From an uncultured bacterium (GTDB taxonomy: Bacteria > Cyanobacteriota > Vampirovibrionia > Gastranaerophilales > Gastranaerophilaceae), in NCBI GenBank assembly GCA_900554385.1, contig USHE01000094.1:1-7038 (forward strand): 7,038 nt of DNA, in the 5' to 3' direction. The translations under genes were made by a program, and so were the position numbers. Under the pieces are notes generated by a model. The model made no database searches and was not told where the DNA came from. It saw only the letters and a program-made list of their open reading frames with translations. Of this stretch, positions 1-6,197 are shown piece by piece. Position 1 is the first letter of the stretch. The number at the start of each line of letters is the position of its first letter.

Positions 1-1
1 T

Positions 2-1057
2 ATAGGCACTACTATGACTATTGGCAACAAGGTAATTCCTAATCTAGTTGGCGTTGATATTGGATGCGGAATGGCAGTTGCAGAATTGAAAGAAACCAGA
101 ATTGATTTACCTAAATTAGATTCTGTTATCAGAAAGAAAGTACCATCAGGCTTTTCTATACGTGATAAAGCGCATAAGTTTTTAAGAAATGTAGACCTTG
201 AGGAATTATATTGTTATAAGAACATTAATGTAGACAGAGCAGAAAAAAGTCTTGGAACTCTTGGTGGAGGTAACCATTTCATTGAGATAGATATCAGTGA
301 GAGTGGACAATTATACCTTGTAGTTCATACTGGTAGCATAAACTTAGGTAAGCAAGTAGCAGAGTATTATCAGGACCTTGCATGGAAGAGTTTAAAGAAT
401 GGCAATAAGGGAGAACTGATTAAAGCAAAGATTGATGAATTAAAAGCAGCTGGTAGACAGAGTGAAATCGAAGCAGAGATAGCTAAGATACAGTCAACTG
501 TTGAGTCAGTACCTAAGGAATTAGCATATTGTGAGGGAGAACTATTTGATAAATACATTCACGATATGAAGATTACTCAAGAGTATGCATATTGGAACAG
601 AGAAGCAATATTAGATACTATTGTAGATGAAATGCATTTACATGTAGTAGAACAGTGGCAAACAATTCATAATTATATTGACACTGAAAATATGATTTTA
701 CGCAAGGGTTCTGTATCAGCACAAGCAGGTGAGAAATTAATTATACCTATGAATATGAGAGATGGAAGTCTTATATGTATAGGTAAGGGAAACCCTGATT
801 GGAATTACAGTGCACCTCATGGAGCAGGTAGACTTATGTCAAGAAGTGAGGCAAAACAGAGTATATCAATGTCAGAGTTTAATAAAACAATGTCAGATGC
901 AGGTATATACAGTACATCAGTAAATAAGAGTACAATTGATGAAAGTCCAATGGCATACAAACCAATGCAGGAAATCATTGATAATATAGGTGACACAGTA
1001 GAAATTGTGAATATAATCAAGCCTGTTTACAACTTCAAAGCAGGGGAAGAAGATTGA
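2..1057 (+). CDS. rtcB: RtcB-family RNA ligase (5' end cut by window edge)
   Basis: RtcB joins RNA 2',3'-cyclic phosphate or 3'-phosphate ends to 5'-OH ends, using GTP and Mn2+, in RNA repair or tRNA splicing. The frame is open to the window edge: the codons before the ATG at 14 read I-G-T-T, which continues the conserved RtcB sequence, so that ATG is internal. About 60 N-terminal residues are missing compared with E. coli RtcB. Counting from the ATG at 14, the visible motifs are DIGCGM (15-20, metal-binding Asp and Cys), GGGNHFIE (84-91), HTGSINLG (105-112), HNY (219-221), RKGS...GEKLIIP (230-245), GKGN (257-260) and PHGAGR (268-273). H269 aligns with the histidine that becomes guanylylated. 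Oddities: the Arg normally seen in HxGSR is Ile109, and AAG is far commoner here than in the next gene. The gene stands alone and ends at a strong hairpin. The family call is certain; activity is not. Confidence 0.95.
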   Translation: MGTTMTIGNKVIPNLVGVDIGCGMAVAELKETRIDLPKLDSVIRKKVPSGFSIRDKAHKFLRNVDLEELYCYKNINVDRAEKSLGTLGGGNHFIEIDISESGQLYLVVHTGSINLGKQVAEYYQDLAWKSLKNGNKGELIKAKIDELKAAGRQSEIEAEIAKIQSTVESVPKELAYCEGELFDKYIHDMKITQEYAYWNREAILDTIVDEMHLHVVEQWQTIHNYIDTENMILRKGSVSAQAGEKLIIPMNMRDGSLICIGKGNPDWNYSAPHGAGRLMSRSEAKQSISMSEFNKTMSDAGIYSTSVNKSTIDESPMAYKPMQEIIDNIGDTVEIVNIIKPVYNFKAGEED

Positions 1058-1068
1058 CAACTTAAAAT

Positions 1069-1118
1069 ATTAAACCAGCCTTATGAATAGTCAATAAGGC
1101 TGGTTTAATTACTGTTTT
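1069..1118 (+). terminator. Perfect hairpin terminator after rtcB
   Basis: A 16-bp perfect stem (1069-1084 pairing with 1094-1109) with a 9-base loop starts 11 bases after the rtcB stop. It contains the GC core ACCAGCC/GGCTGGT. The following bases are T-rich but interrupted (TTACTGTTTTAT), so the U-tract is imperfect. The stem is flanked by A/T on both sides and may also stop transcription on the other strand. It separates rtcB from dnaJ. Confidence 0.75.
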
Positions 1119-1123
1119 ATATT
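1118..1123 (+). promoter_or_regulatory. Possible -10 box for the dnaJ-like gene
   Basis: TATATT at 1118-1123 would place a transcript start near 1130, just upstream of the ribosome binding site AGGAGA (1135-1140) and the ATG at 1146. A second match, TATAAT at 1126-1131, is too close to the start codon to leave room for the binding site. No convincing -35 box is visible, because the right distance falls inside the rtcB terminator stem. No CIRCE-type heat-shock operator (GAGTGCTAA with its inverted partner) was seen. The call is weak in such AT-rich DNA. Confidence 0.25.
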
Positions 1124-1145
1124 ATTATAATAATAGGAGATAACT

Positions 1146-2192
1146 ATGGAATACAAAGATTACTATGAAATACTAGGAGTAAAACGTGACGCAAGCGAGT
1201 CTGAAATAAAATCAGCATATAGAAAACTTGCAAGAAAATTTCACCCCGATGTAAATAAAACAAAAGAAGCAGAAAGCAAATTTAAAGACATAAATGAAGC
1301 CTATGAAGTTCTCGGCGACAAAGCAAAACGCCAGAGATACGACAGCCTTGGAGCGAACTGGCAGGGCGGTCAAAACTACACTCCGCCTCCCGGATTTGAA
1401 AACTTTGGATTTGGCGGAGGTGCAGGCGGAAACTATCAAAGTTACACCTTTAACGGGGCAGAATTTGGCGGGTTTTCCGACTTTTTCAGCTCACTTTTCG
1501 GAGATATGATGAGCGGAGGAGCATCCCAAAGCTATCAGGGGATGAACTTTGGCGGTTTTGACTTTGGCGGAACGCAACAAACTTCACGAGGACAGAGAAC
1601 TCGCAGACAGCAAACTCCAAAAGAAGATTTAGATATAACAAAAAATCTAAATATCACTGCAAAAGACGTTTTTAACCAAAAGCCAATCAGTGTTAATTTT
1701 TCTGAAATGGAACGCTGTACACAATGTCCTCCAGGGGGAGGCTATTGCTCAGCTTGCGGGGGAACAGGTTTTACCAATGTAACAAAATCCATCAAAGTAA
1801 AACTTCCGCCGGAAGTCAAAGAAGGACAAAAAGTAAGACTTAAAGGCGAAGGGAAAGTTGATAGTTACGGACAAGCCGGAGATTTGTATTTGATTATCAA
1901 TTTTAAAGACAGTGAATATGAAATTAACGGAACAGATTTAACAAAAGAAATCGAAATTACTCCGCCCGAAGCCGTACTTGGTACAAAAAAAGAAATCACA
2001 ACCCTTCACGGAAACATTGGGATAAAAATTCCTCCAAAAACTTCATCAGGTCAAGCTTTAAGACTTAAAAACCTCGGACTTCCTAAAAAAGACGGAGGTT
2101 TCGGAAACTTAAACGCAAAAATAAAAATAGTTATTCCCAAAAACTTGACAGAAAAACAAATCGAATTGTATAAAAAAATTCAAGAATTATAA
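1146..2192 (+). CDS. DnaJ/CbpA-type J-domain co-chaperone with reduced zinc centre
   Basis: This is a cytoplasmic Hsp40 co-chaperone that would stimulate DnaK ATPase and deliver unfolded clients. The J domain covers residues 1-70, with the HPD motif at 33-35. A Gly/Phe-rich linker runs from about 73 to 155 and contains repeated GGF/FGG units. The C-terminal client-binding beta domains run from about 165 to 345 (KVKLPPEVKEGQKVRLKGEG, then a second barrel). Classical DnaJ has four CxxCxGxG motifs. Here there are only C191xxC194 and C201xxC204GGTG, enough for one zinc ion at most. At 348 residues it is shorter than canonical DnaJ (about 375) and longer than typical CbpA (about 305). The start is supported by AGGAGA five bases upstream. 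It is monocistronic between two hairpins. I did not assign dnaJ because grpE and dnaK are absent here and the zinc centre is incomplete. It may be a DnaJ paralogue. Confidence 0.93.
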   Translation: MEYKDYYEILGVKRDASESEIKSAYRKLARKFHPDVNKTKEAESKFKDINEAYEVLGDKAKRQRYDSLGANWQGGQNYTPPPGFENFGFGGGAGGNYQSYTFNGAEFGGFSDFFSSLFGDMMSGGASQSYQGMNFGGFDFGGTQQTSRGQRTRRQQTPKEDLDITKNLNITAKDVFNQKPISVNFSEMERCTQCPPGGGYCSACGGTGFTNVTKSIKVKLPPEVKEGQKVRLKGEGKVDSYGQAGDLYLIINFKDSEYEINGTDLTKEIEITPPEAVLGTKKEITTLHGNIGIKIPPKTSSGQALRLKNLGLPKKDGGFGNLNAKIKIVIPKNLTEKQIELYKKIQEL

Positions 2193-2217
2193 AAAAGCGG
2201 TCTAAGGACCGCTTTTT
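2192..2217 (+). terminator. Rho-independent terminator of the dnaJ-like gene
   Basis: An 11-bp stem, AAAAAGCGGTC (2192-2202) and GACCGCTTTTT (2207-2217), with loop TAAG. The GC core is followed directly by five T residues. It begins on the last base of the dnaJ-like stop codon, leaving no room for another gene. The A-run on the left makes it potentially bidirectional. Confidence 0.9.
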
Positions 2218-2222
2218 AAGTC

Positions 2223-2251
2223 TTGACATTTTAGCAAAAAACAACGACAAT
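2223..2251 (+). promoter_or_regulatory. Likely sigma-70 promoter of the gcv operon
   Basis: A perfect -35 box TTGACA (2223-2228) is followed after 17 bases by GACAAT (2246-2251), a 4/6 match to TATAAT. The transcript would start near 2258 and carry a leader of only about 17 bases, mostly the purine-rich ribosome binding site GGGGGAGG (2263-2270). The whole gap from the preceding terminator to the gcvT start is 57 bases, too short for a glycine riboswitch. Confidence 0.55.
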
Positions 2252-2274
2252 AAAACGCATAAGGGGGAGGATTT

Positions 2275-3378
2275 ATGACTAAAGAAACTTATTTACACGA
2301 CAAGCATATTCAGCTCGGTGCAAGAATGGTAGATTTTGCAGGCTGGCACATGCCTGTTCAATACACATCTATTATCGAAGAACACAAAAACGTAAGGGAA
2401 CATGCAGGACTTTTTGATGTTTCGCACATGGGAGAAGTTTTCGTATCAGGCAAGGATTCTTTAGCATTTTTACAAAAAATCGTTCCTCAGGATATATCAA
2501 AGCTTGAATACGAAAAAGCTGTTTACTGCCAACTTCCAAATAAAAACGGCGGATTAATTGACGACTTAATTATATATAAACTCGGGATTAATTATTACCT
2601 TGTAATCTGTAACGCATCAAGAATTGACGAAGATTTGAACTGGATGGTAAGAAATAAAAAAGGTCTGGACGTAAAAATAGATAACCAATCCCACAATTAT
2701 TCACTATTGGCAGTCCAAGGACCTGAGGCAGATGCAATTTTAAGAAAAATGGGACTCAATACTCATCAAGAATCTTTTACAATAAAACCGGCTGTAATAT
2801 GCGGAAGAAAACTTCTCATCTCCCGCACAGGCTACACAGGTGAAGACGGCTACGAACTTCTGGTTGAAAATGAGTATTCAGAGGAACTATGGGATAAAAT
2901 ACTTGACTACGGAAAAGAATTTGGCATAAAACCTATCGGACTTGGTGCACGCGACACATTAAGACTGGAAGCGGCACTCCACCTGTATGGGAATGATTTA
3001 GATGAAAACACAACACCTATTGAAGCCGGACTTTCCTGGTCAATCCCTAAAGATAAAAAAGAAGATTATAACGGCAAAGATGTCATTATGAGCCAGCTTG
3101 CAAACGGTACAGAAAAGAAACTCGTCGGACTAAAAATGCTCGACAAAGCTATTGCACGCCATGAATATGAAGTTTATAAAGACGGAGAAAAAGTCGGAAT
3201 TATTACAAGCGGCGGGATTTCACCTGTTTTGAATGCAAATATAGCTTTAGCTTATGTAAAAAATAATAAAGATATTTGCACCGGCTCAATCGTTCAAGTT
3301 ATGATAAGAGAAAAATTACATAATGCGGAAGTAGTAAAACGACCTTTTATAGAAAAAAGAAACAAAATAAAAATATAG
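2275..3378 (+). CDS. gcvT: Glycine cleavage system T protein (aminomethyltransferase)
   Basis: GcvT takes the aminomethyl group carried on the lipoyl arm of GcvH, passes its carbon to tetrahydrofolate as 5,10-methylene-THF and releases ammonia. At 367 residues it has normal full length. Visible family signatures are GWHMPVQY (23-30), LFDVSHMGEV (46-55), GGLIDDL (92-98, containing the conserved acidic pair D96-D97 at the folate site), SRTGYTGEDGYE (183-194) and GLGARDTLRLEA (222-233). The folate-binding domain spans roughly 8-260 and the C-terminal barrel domain about 280-360. The DVSHMGE motif and the gcvH neighbour separate it from the related Fe-S protein YgfZ and from dimethylglycine dehydrogenase domains. 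The start is set by GGGGGAGG four bases upstream. It is first in the operon, and the gcvH ribosome binding site overlaps its stop codon. Confidence 0.97.
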   Translation: MTKETYLHDKHIQLGARMVDFAGWHMPVQYTSIIEEHKNVREHAGLFDVSHMGEVFVSGKDSLAFLQKIVPQDISKLEYEKAVYCQLPNKNGGLIDDLIIYKLGINYYLVICNASRIDEDLNWMVRNKKGLDVKIDNQSHNYSLLAVQGPEADAILRKMGLNTHQESFTIKPAVICGRKLLISRTGYTGEDGYELLVENEYSEELWDKILDYGKEFGIKPIGLGARDTLRLEAALHLYGNDLDENTTPIEAGLSWSIPKDKKEDYNGKDVIMSQLANGTEKKLVGLKMLDKAIARHEYEVYKDGEKVGIITSGGISPVLNANIALAYVKNNKDICTGSIVQVMIREKLHNAEVVKRPFIEKRNKIKI

Positions 3379-3387
3379 GAGAATGAA

Positions 3388-3771
3388 ATGAGTATTACAG
3401 AAAAAATTCTTTGTTCAAAATCTCACGAGTACATCTTAAAAAATGATGACAACACTTATACGGTAGGTTTGACAGATTACGCCGTAGAACAACTTGGTGA
3501 CATCGTATTTTTGGAACTTCCTGAAAATAACAGCGAATTCAAAAAAGGCGAAACTTTTGCAACTGTAGAATCAGTTAAGGCTGCATCTGAAATTTACATG
3601 CCAATCAGCGGTAAAGTTATAGAAGTAAACGAATCACTTGCAGATGCTCCTGAAACTTTAAATGAAGACAGTTATGAAAAAGGCTGGCTTGTAAAAATTG
3701 AAGCAACAGGGAATGAAGCTGAACAAAATGATTTATTAGAATACGAAGATTATAAAGAAGAATTGGAATAA
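3388..3771 (+). CDS. gcvH: Glycine cleavage system H protein (lipoyl carrier)
   Basis: GcvH is the small shuttle protein whose lipoylated lysine carries the aminomethyl intermediate from the P protein to the T protein and is then reoxidised by lipoamide dehydrogenase. The 127-residue length is typical. The lipoylation motif ESVKAASE places the modified lysine at K64, followed by IYMPISGKVIEVN, the usual beta-hairpin continuation. The N-terminal part has YTVGLTDYAVEQLGDIVFLELPE, matching family sequence. The ribosome binding site AGGAGA (3377-3382) overlaps the gcvT stop, and the stop codon shares one base with the gcvPA start (TAATG), so the three genes are almost certainly co-transcribed and translationally coupled. 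Some bacteria use GcvH-like proteins to pass lipoate to other enzymes; a full gcvT and gcvPA next door favours the standard role. Confidence 0.97.
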   Translation: MSITEKILCSKSHEYILKNDDNTYTVGLTDYAVEQLGDIVFLELPENNSEFKKGETFATVESVKAASEIYMPISGKVIEVNESLADAPETLNEDSYEKGWLVKIEATGNEAEQNDLLEYEDYKEELE

Positions 3772-5012
3772 TGAAAAATTTTTTAGTACACGACGACAAT
3801 ACAAGAGCAGAAATGCTAAACAGTATTGGACTGAAACATATTGAAGATTTGTTTGCTCAAATTCCGCAAACGGCAATGATGCCTGAACTGAAACTTGAAA
3901 ACCCGTTAAGTGAAATGGAAACCCAAAGAAAGATTAAGTCCATTGCAAAGAAAAACAATACGGATTATATAAGCTTTCTGGGCGGCGGGATTTACAACAA
4001 ATTTATACCTGCTGCTATTGCACAAGTTGCAAACAGGTTTGAATTTCTTACAGCCTACACTCCATATCAGGCAGAAATAGCACAGGGAACTCTGCAAATT
4101 ATGTATGAGTTTCAAACAATGATAGCAAGACTTACGGGAATGGACATTGCAAACGCAACAGTATACGACGGCGCAACAGCCTGCGCTGAAGCAATTTTAA
4201 TGTCTGTAAGGATTTCAAAAAAGAATAAAGTGCTGGTGTCAGACAAACTTAATCCGGAATATATGGATGTAATAAAAACATACACCTGGGCAAACAATAT
4301 TGAAACAGAATTCTTTAATGAAATTCCAGAAAACACATCTGACTACGCCTGCGTTTTAATCCAAAATCCTGATTTTTACGGGGAAATAACCGCATTAAAA
4401 CCTGTAGACTGCCTGCTTGTAGTATGTACTGACATTTCAACTTTATCAATACTAAAACCACCGGTTGAAGCTGATATTGTGGTAGCAGATATCCAATCTT
4501 TAGGAATGCCGTTGAGTTTTGGAGGACCTCACGCAGGGGTAATGGCTTGTAAAGAAAAATACATGCGTCAAATGCCCGGACGTCTTGCAGGACGCACAGT
4601 TGATAAAGACGGGAATCAGGCGTTTACACTTACTATCCAAACCCGTGAACAACATATAAAAAGAGAGAAAGCAACAAGCAATATTTGTTCAAACCAAGCC
4701 CTGATGGGTTTATGGGCAAACTTATACTTAAGCCTTCTCGGAGAAAAAGGATTTCGTCAAGCAGGGTATTTGAGCGCGAAAAACGCCCACACACTTTCAA
4801 ATAAACTTGCCGAACACGGTATAAAAACTCTTAACAAAAACTTCTTTAATGAATTTGTAATAGAGGTAGAAAACTCCGATAAATTTCTTACAAAATTAAA
4901 AACTTTTGGAATTATCGGCGGGCTGAAACTTGATGACAAAAAAATTCTGGTTGCAGCAACAGAAATGAATACCGAAGAAGAAATCAATTTATACGTAACA
5001 AGCCTCTTATAA
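3771..5012 (+). CDS. gcvPA: Glycine dehydrogenase (decarboxylating) subunit 1
   Basis: This is the N-terminal, PLP-less half of the split P protein. With GcvPB it decarboxylates glycine and loads the aminomethyl group onto GcvH. Family landmarks are FLGGGIYNKFIPAAI (69-83), TAYTPYQAEIAQGTLQ (94-109), MDIANATVYDGATA (124-137), QSLGMPLSFGGPHAG (242-256), RQMPGRLAGRTVD (266-278) and TLTIQTREQHIKREKATSNIC (286-306). At 413 residues it is somewhat shorter than the usual 440-450. The ends look complete, so the loss seems to be in the middle (about 180-225), where the segments linking YTWANNIETEFF to the CVLIQNPDFYG and LLVVCTD strands look compact. The start overlaps the gcvH stop by one base. It is the last gene of the operon: a terminator follows at once and gcvPB, normally its partner, is not here. 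Confidence 0.96.
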   Translation: MKNFLVHDDNTRAEMLNSIGLKHIEDLFAQIPQTAMMPELKLENPLSEMETQRKIKSIAKKNNTDYISFLGGGIYNKFIPAAIAQVANRFEFLTAYTPYQAEIAQGTLQIMYEFQTMIARLTGMDIANATVYDGATACAEAILMSVRISKKNKVLVSDKLNPEYMDVIKTYTWANNIETEFFNEIPENTSDYACVLIQNPDFYGEITALKPVDCLLVVCTDISTLSILKPPVEADIVVADIQSLGMPLSFGGPHAGVMACKEKYMRQMPGRLAGRTVDKDGNQAFTLTIQTREQHIKREKATSNICSNQALMGLWANLYLSLLGEKGFRQAGYLSAKNAHTLSNKLAEHGIKTLNKNFFNEFVIEVENSDKFLTKLKTFGIIGGLKLDDKKILVAATEMNTEEEINLYVTSLL

Positions 5013-5026
5013 GAGGCTTGTTTTTT
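4997..5026 (+). terminator. Terminator of the gcv operon, overlapping the end of gcvPA
   Basis: A perfect palindrome (4997-5009 against 5010-5022, core AAGCCTCTT/AAGAGGCTT) forms a stem of about 11 bp with a tight A/T loop and is followed by six T residues. It includes the last codons and stop of gcvPA, so the end of the coding sequence doubles as the terminator. It also sits at the end of the convergent repressor gene, but there is no T-run on the opposite strand. Confidence 0.88.
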
Positions 5027-5028
5027 AA

Positions 5029-5343
5029 TTAACCATATAATGTTTTTACAAACTTATAAATTAATCTTGTTAAATCTTCATCACAATTAATAATTTCCCT
5101 TAATTCAGCCTGAATATCTTCAAGACTCTTAATATGCTCAAAGGCAAAAAGTTCTTGCGGTTTAACATCAAGTATTTCGCAAATTTTTTCTAAATTTTCG
5201 GGCTTTGGATAAGAAACCCCATTCTCAATTCTCCAATAATTTGCAGGATGTATTTCCAGTTGTTCGGCAATATATTCCTGCGAAAACTTTTTCTGTTCAC
5301 GAAGTTCCTTTATTCGTTTTCCAAGTTGTTTTTTCAATTCCAT
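5029..5343 (-). CDS. XRE-family helix-turn-helix transcriptional regulator
   Basis: This 104-residue protein has a Cro/CI-type helix-turn-helix at about residues 7-67: LGKRIKELREQKKFSQEYIAEQLEI, then NYWRIENG, then PENLEKICEILDVKPQELF. The IENG and P..L..I...L.V pattern is diagnostic. The recognition helix is near 32-40. The remaining 35 residues are charged and probably helical, fitting a short dimerisation tail, with no enzymatic domain. I chose the ATG at 5343. A TTG at 5361 would add six residues (M-R-F-N-K-T), and neither start has a clear ribosome binding site. It is convergent with gcvPA and divergent from the pilin gene, so self-repression and control of the pilin gene from the shared spacer are the natural guess. 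No antitoxin partner or phage gene is adjacent. The DNA target and ligand are unknown. Confidence 0.88.
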   Translation of the reverse strand: MELKKQLGKRIKELREQKKFSQEYIAEQLEIHPANYWRIENGVSYPKPENLEKICEILDVKPQELFAFEHIKSLEDIQAELREIINCDEDLTRLIYKFVKTLYG

Positions 5344-5360
5344 AGTTTTATTAAAGCGCA

Positions 5361-5377
5361 AACTAATATCATTAGTT
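5361..5377. promoter_or_regulatory. Inverted repeat, candidate repressor operator (proximal)
   Basis: AACTAAT (5361-5367) and ATTAGTT (5371-5377) form a perfect 7-bp inverted repeat around ATC, 18 bases upstream of the repressor ATG. The size and symmetry suit a dimeric XRE regulator, and the position suits autorepression. In DNA this AT-rich, a 7-bp repeat can arise by chance, so the call rests mainly on position. Confidence 0.4.
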
Positions 5378-5392
5378 ATAATATAAAATACA

Positions 5393-5422
5393 GTATAATA
5401 TTATTTTCTTGACATATTATAC
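5393..5422. promoter_or_regulatory. Inverted repeat over the pilin -35 box, candidate operator (distal)
   Basis: GTATAATAT (5393-5401) and ATATTATAC (5414-5422) are a perfect 9-bp inverted repeat with a 12-base spacer. The right arm begins on the last base of the TTGACA box of the pilin promoter, so a bound protein would block polymerase there. The sequence differs from the proximal inverted repeat, so the two may not bind the same protein. Confidence 0.4.
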
Positions 5423-5437
5423 AAAATGTATTACCAT
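5409..5437 (+). promoter_or_regulatory. Likely promoter of the pilin gene
   Basis: A perfect -35 box TTGACA (5409-5414) and TACCAT (5432-5437, a 4/6 match) with 17-base spacing predict a transcript start near 5444. That leaves a leader of about 42 bases before the ATG at 5486. It also places the earlier in-frame ATG at 5426 inside the promoter, which rules it out as the start on this transcript. Confidence 0.5.
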
Positions 5438-5475
5438 TTTATGCAGGAACTTTTAAATAAAATTGTATTTTATAC

Positions 5476-5481
5476 AGGAGG
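5476..5481 (+). promoter_or_regulatory. Ribosome binding site fixing the pilin start
   Basis: A full AGGAGG lies four bases before the ATG at 5486. The earlier in-frame ATGs at 5426 and 5441 have no such site. This decides the start and gives a normal short prepilin leader. Confidence 0.85.
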
Positions 5482-5485
5482 CAAA

Positions 5486-6196
5486 ATGCAAAAAACACAT
5501 TGTTCAGAAAAAGGCTTTACATTAGCAGAAGTACTTATAACACTTGGAATAATAGGAATTGTAGCGGCAATGACCCTGCCTACTTTAATACAAAAAAATA
5601 AAAGAGCCGAACTTCAAAGCGGTTTAAAAACAGGATACTCATTATTACAACAGGCACTGCAGAGAATGAACGCCGATAACGGATGTCCTATAATTCCTGC
5701 AAACTATCCTTACAGAACTTTAAAAAACGAATTTATTAAATACTTTGATAACCCTATCGATTGTCAATGGGGTGGAGATCAAGGAACAAAAGAGTCTATA
5801 CTCTGCGGGAAAGGGGTTATATCTGAAGGCAGCGGACAGGTTATGAAAGGAATTTACAAAACCTACAATCTTTCAAAAAATGAAATCAGTTCAGTACCGC
5901 TTGATGACGGTCAATTTGCACTTAAAAACGGTATGCTTGTAATGATAGAGAACCAACATAACGGTACAATATTTATCTCAATAGACATCAACGGTATAAA
6001 CAAAAAACCAAACATCTGGGGACATGATTTATTTACATTTCAGCTAATGTCGGACGGAAAACTTCTCCCTATGGGAGCAGAAAAAACGGCTTATAACGAA
6101 AACACCCACTGCTCTAAAACCGCAACACACAATTTAAATGGAATTGCCTGTACAAAGAGAGCCTTGACAGACAGCAGCTACTGGAAAGGGATTTAA
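5486..6196 (+). CDS. Type IV pilin/pseudopilin-like protein with prepilin leader
   Basis: This 236-residue protein is predicted to be exported and held in the inner membrane until a prepilin peptidase cuts it after G10. The leader is short and basic (MQKTHCSEKG). The mature end starts FTLAE, with Glu at mature position 5 (E15) and a hydrophobic helix at about 12-36, as in type IV pilins and type II secretion pseudopilins. The globular part has five cysteines (67, 93, 107, 209, 222) that could form disulfides outside the membrane. It also has the segment ISIDINGINKKPNIWGHDLF (164-183), which resembles the acidic-loop/calcium-site region of some pseudopilins. No assembly ATPase, peptidase or secretin gene is nearby, so it probably works with machinery encoded elsewhere. 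It is an orphan gene controlled from the spacer shared with the XRE regulator. Role (adhesion, uptake, secretion) unknown. Confidence 0.88.
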   Translation: MQKTHCSEKGFTLAEVLITLGIIGIVAAMTLPTLIQKNKRAELQSGLKTGYSLLQQALQRMNADNGCPIIPANYPYRTLKNEFIKYFDNPIDCQWGGDQGTKESILCGKGVISEGSGQVMKGIYKTYNLSKNEISSVPLDDGQFALKNGMLVMIENQHNGTIFISIDINGINKKPNIWGHDLFTFQLMSDGKLLPMGAEKTAYNENTHCSKTATHNLNGIACTKRALTDSSYWKGI

Positions 6197-6197
6197 T

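Noticed and set aside
14..16. ATG at 14 as the true start of rtcB
   Set aside because: The four codons before it (I-G-T-T) are in frame and match conserved RtcB sequence, and about 60 family residues would otherwise be missing. The gene enters from outside the window.
1294..1509. Reading frame in another phase within the dnaJ-like gene
   Set aside because: It is fully inside the Gly/Phe-rich coding region, with no motif or ribosome binding site. It is a shadow of the true frame.
5344..5361. TTG start extending the XRE regulator by six residues
   Set aside because: No ribosome binding site supports it and the extra residues lie outside the helix-turn-helix domain. The ATG at 5343 is preferred, though the evidence is not strong.
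5426..5485. Longer pilin starting at the ATG at 5426
   Set aside because: That ATG lies inside the predicted promoter, has no ribosome binding site, and would give a 30-residue leader. The ATG at 5486 has AGGAGG and a typical short leader.
5029..5485. Toxin-antitoxin or prophage repressor module around the XRE gene
   Set aside because: No toxin-sized partner overlaps or adjoins it and no phage gene is nearby. The only divergent partner is the pilin-like gene.
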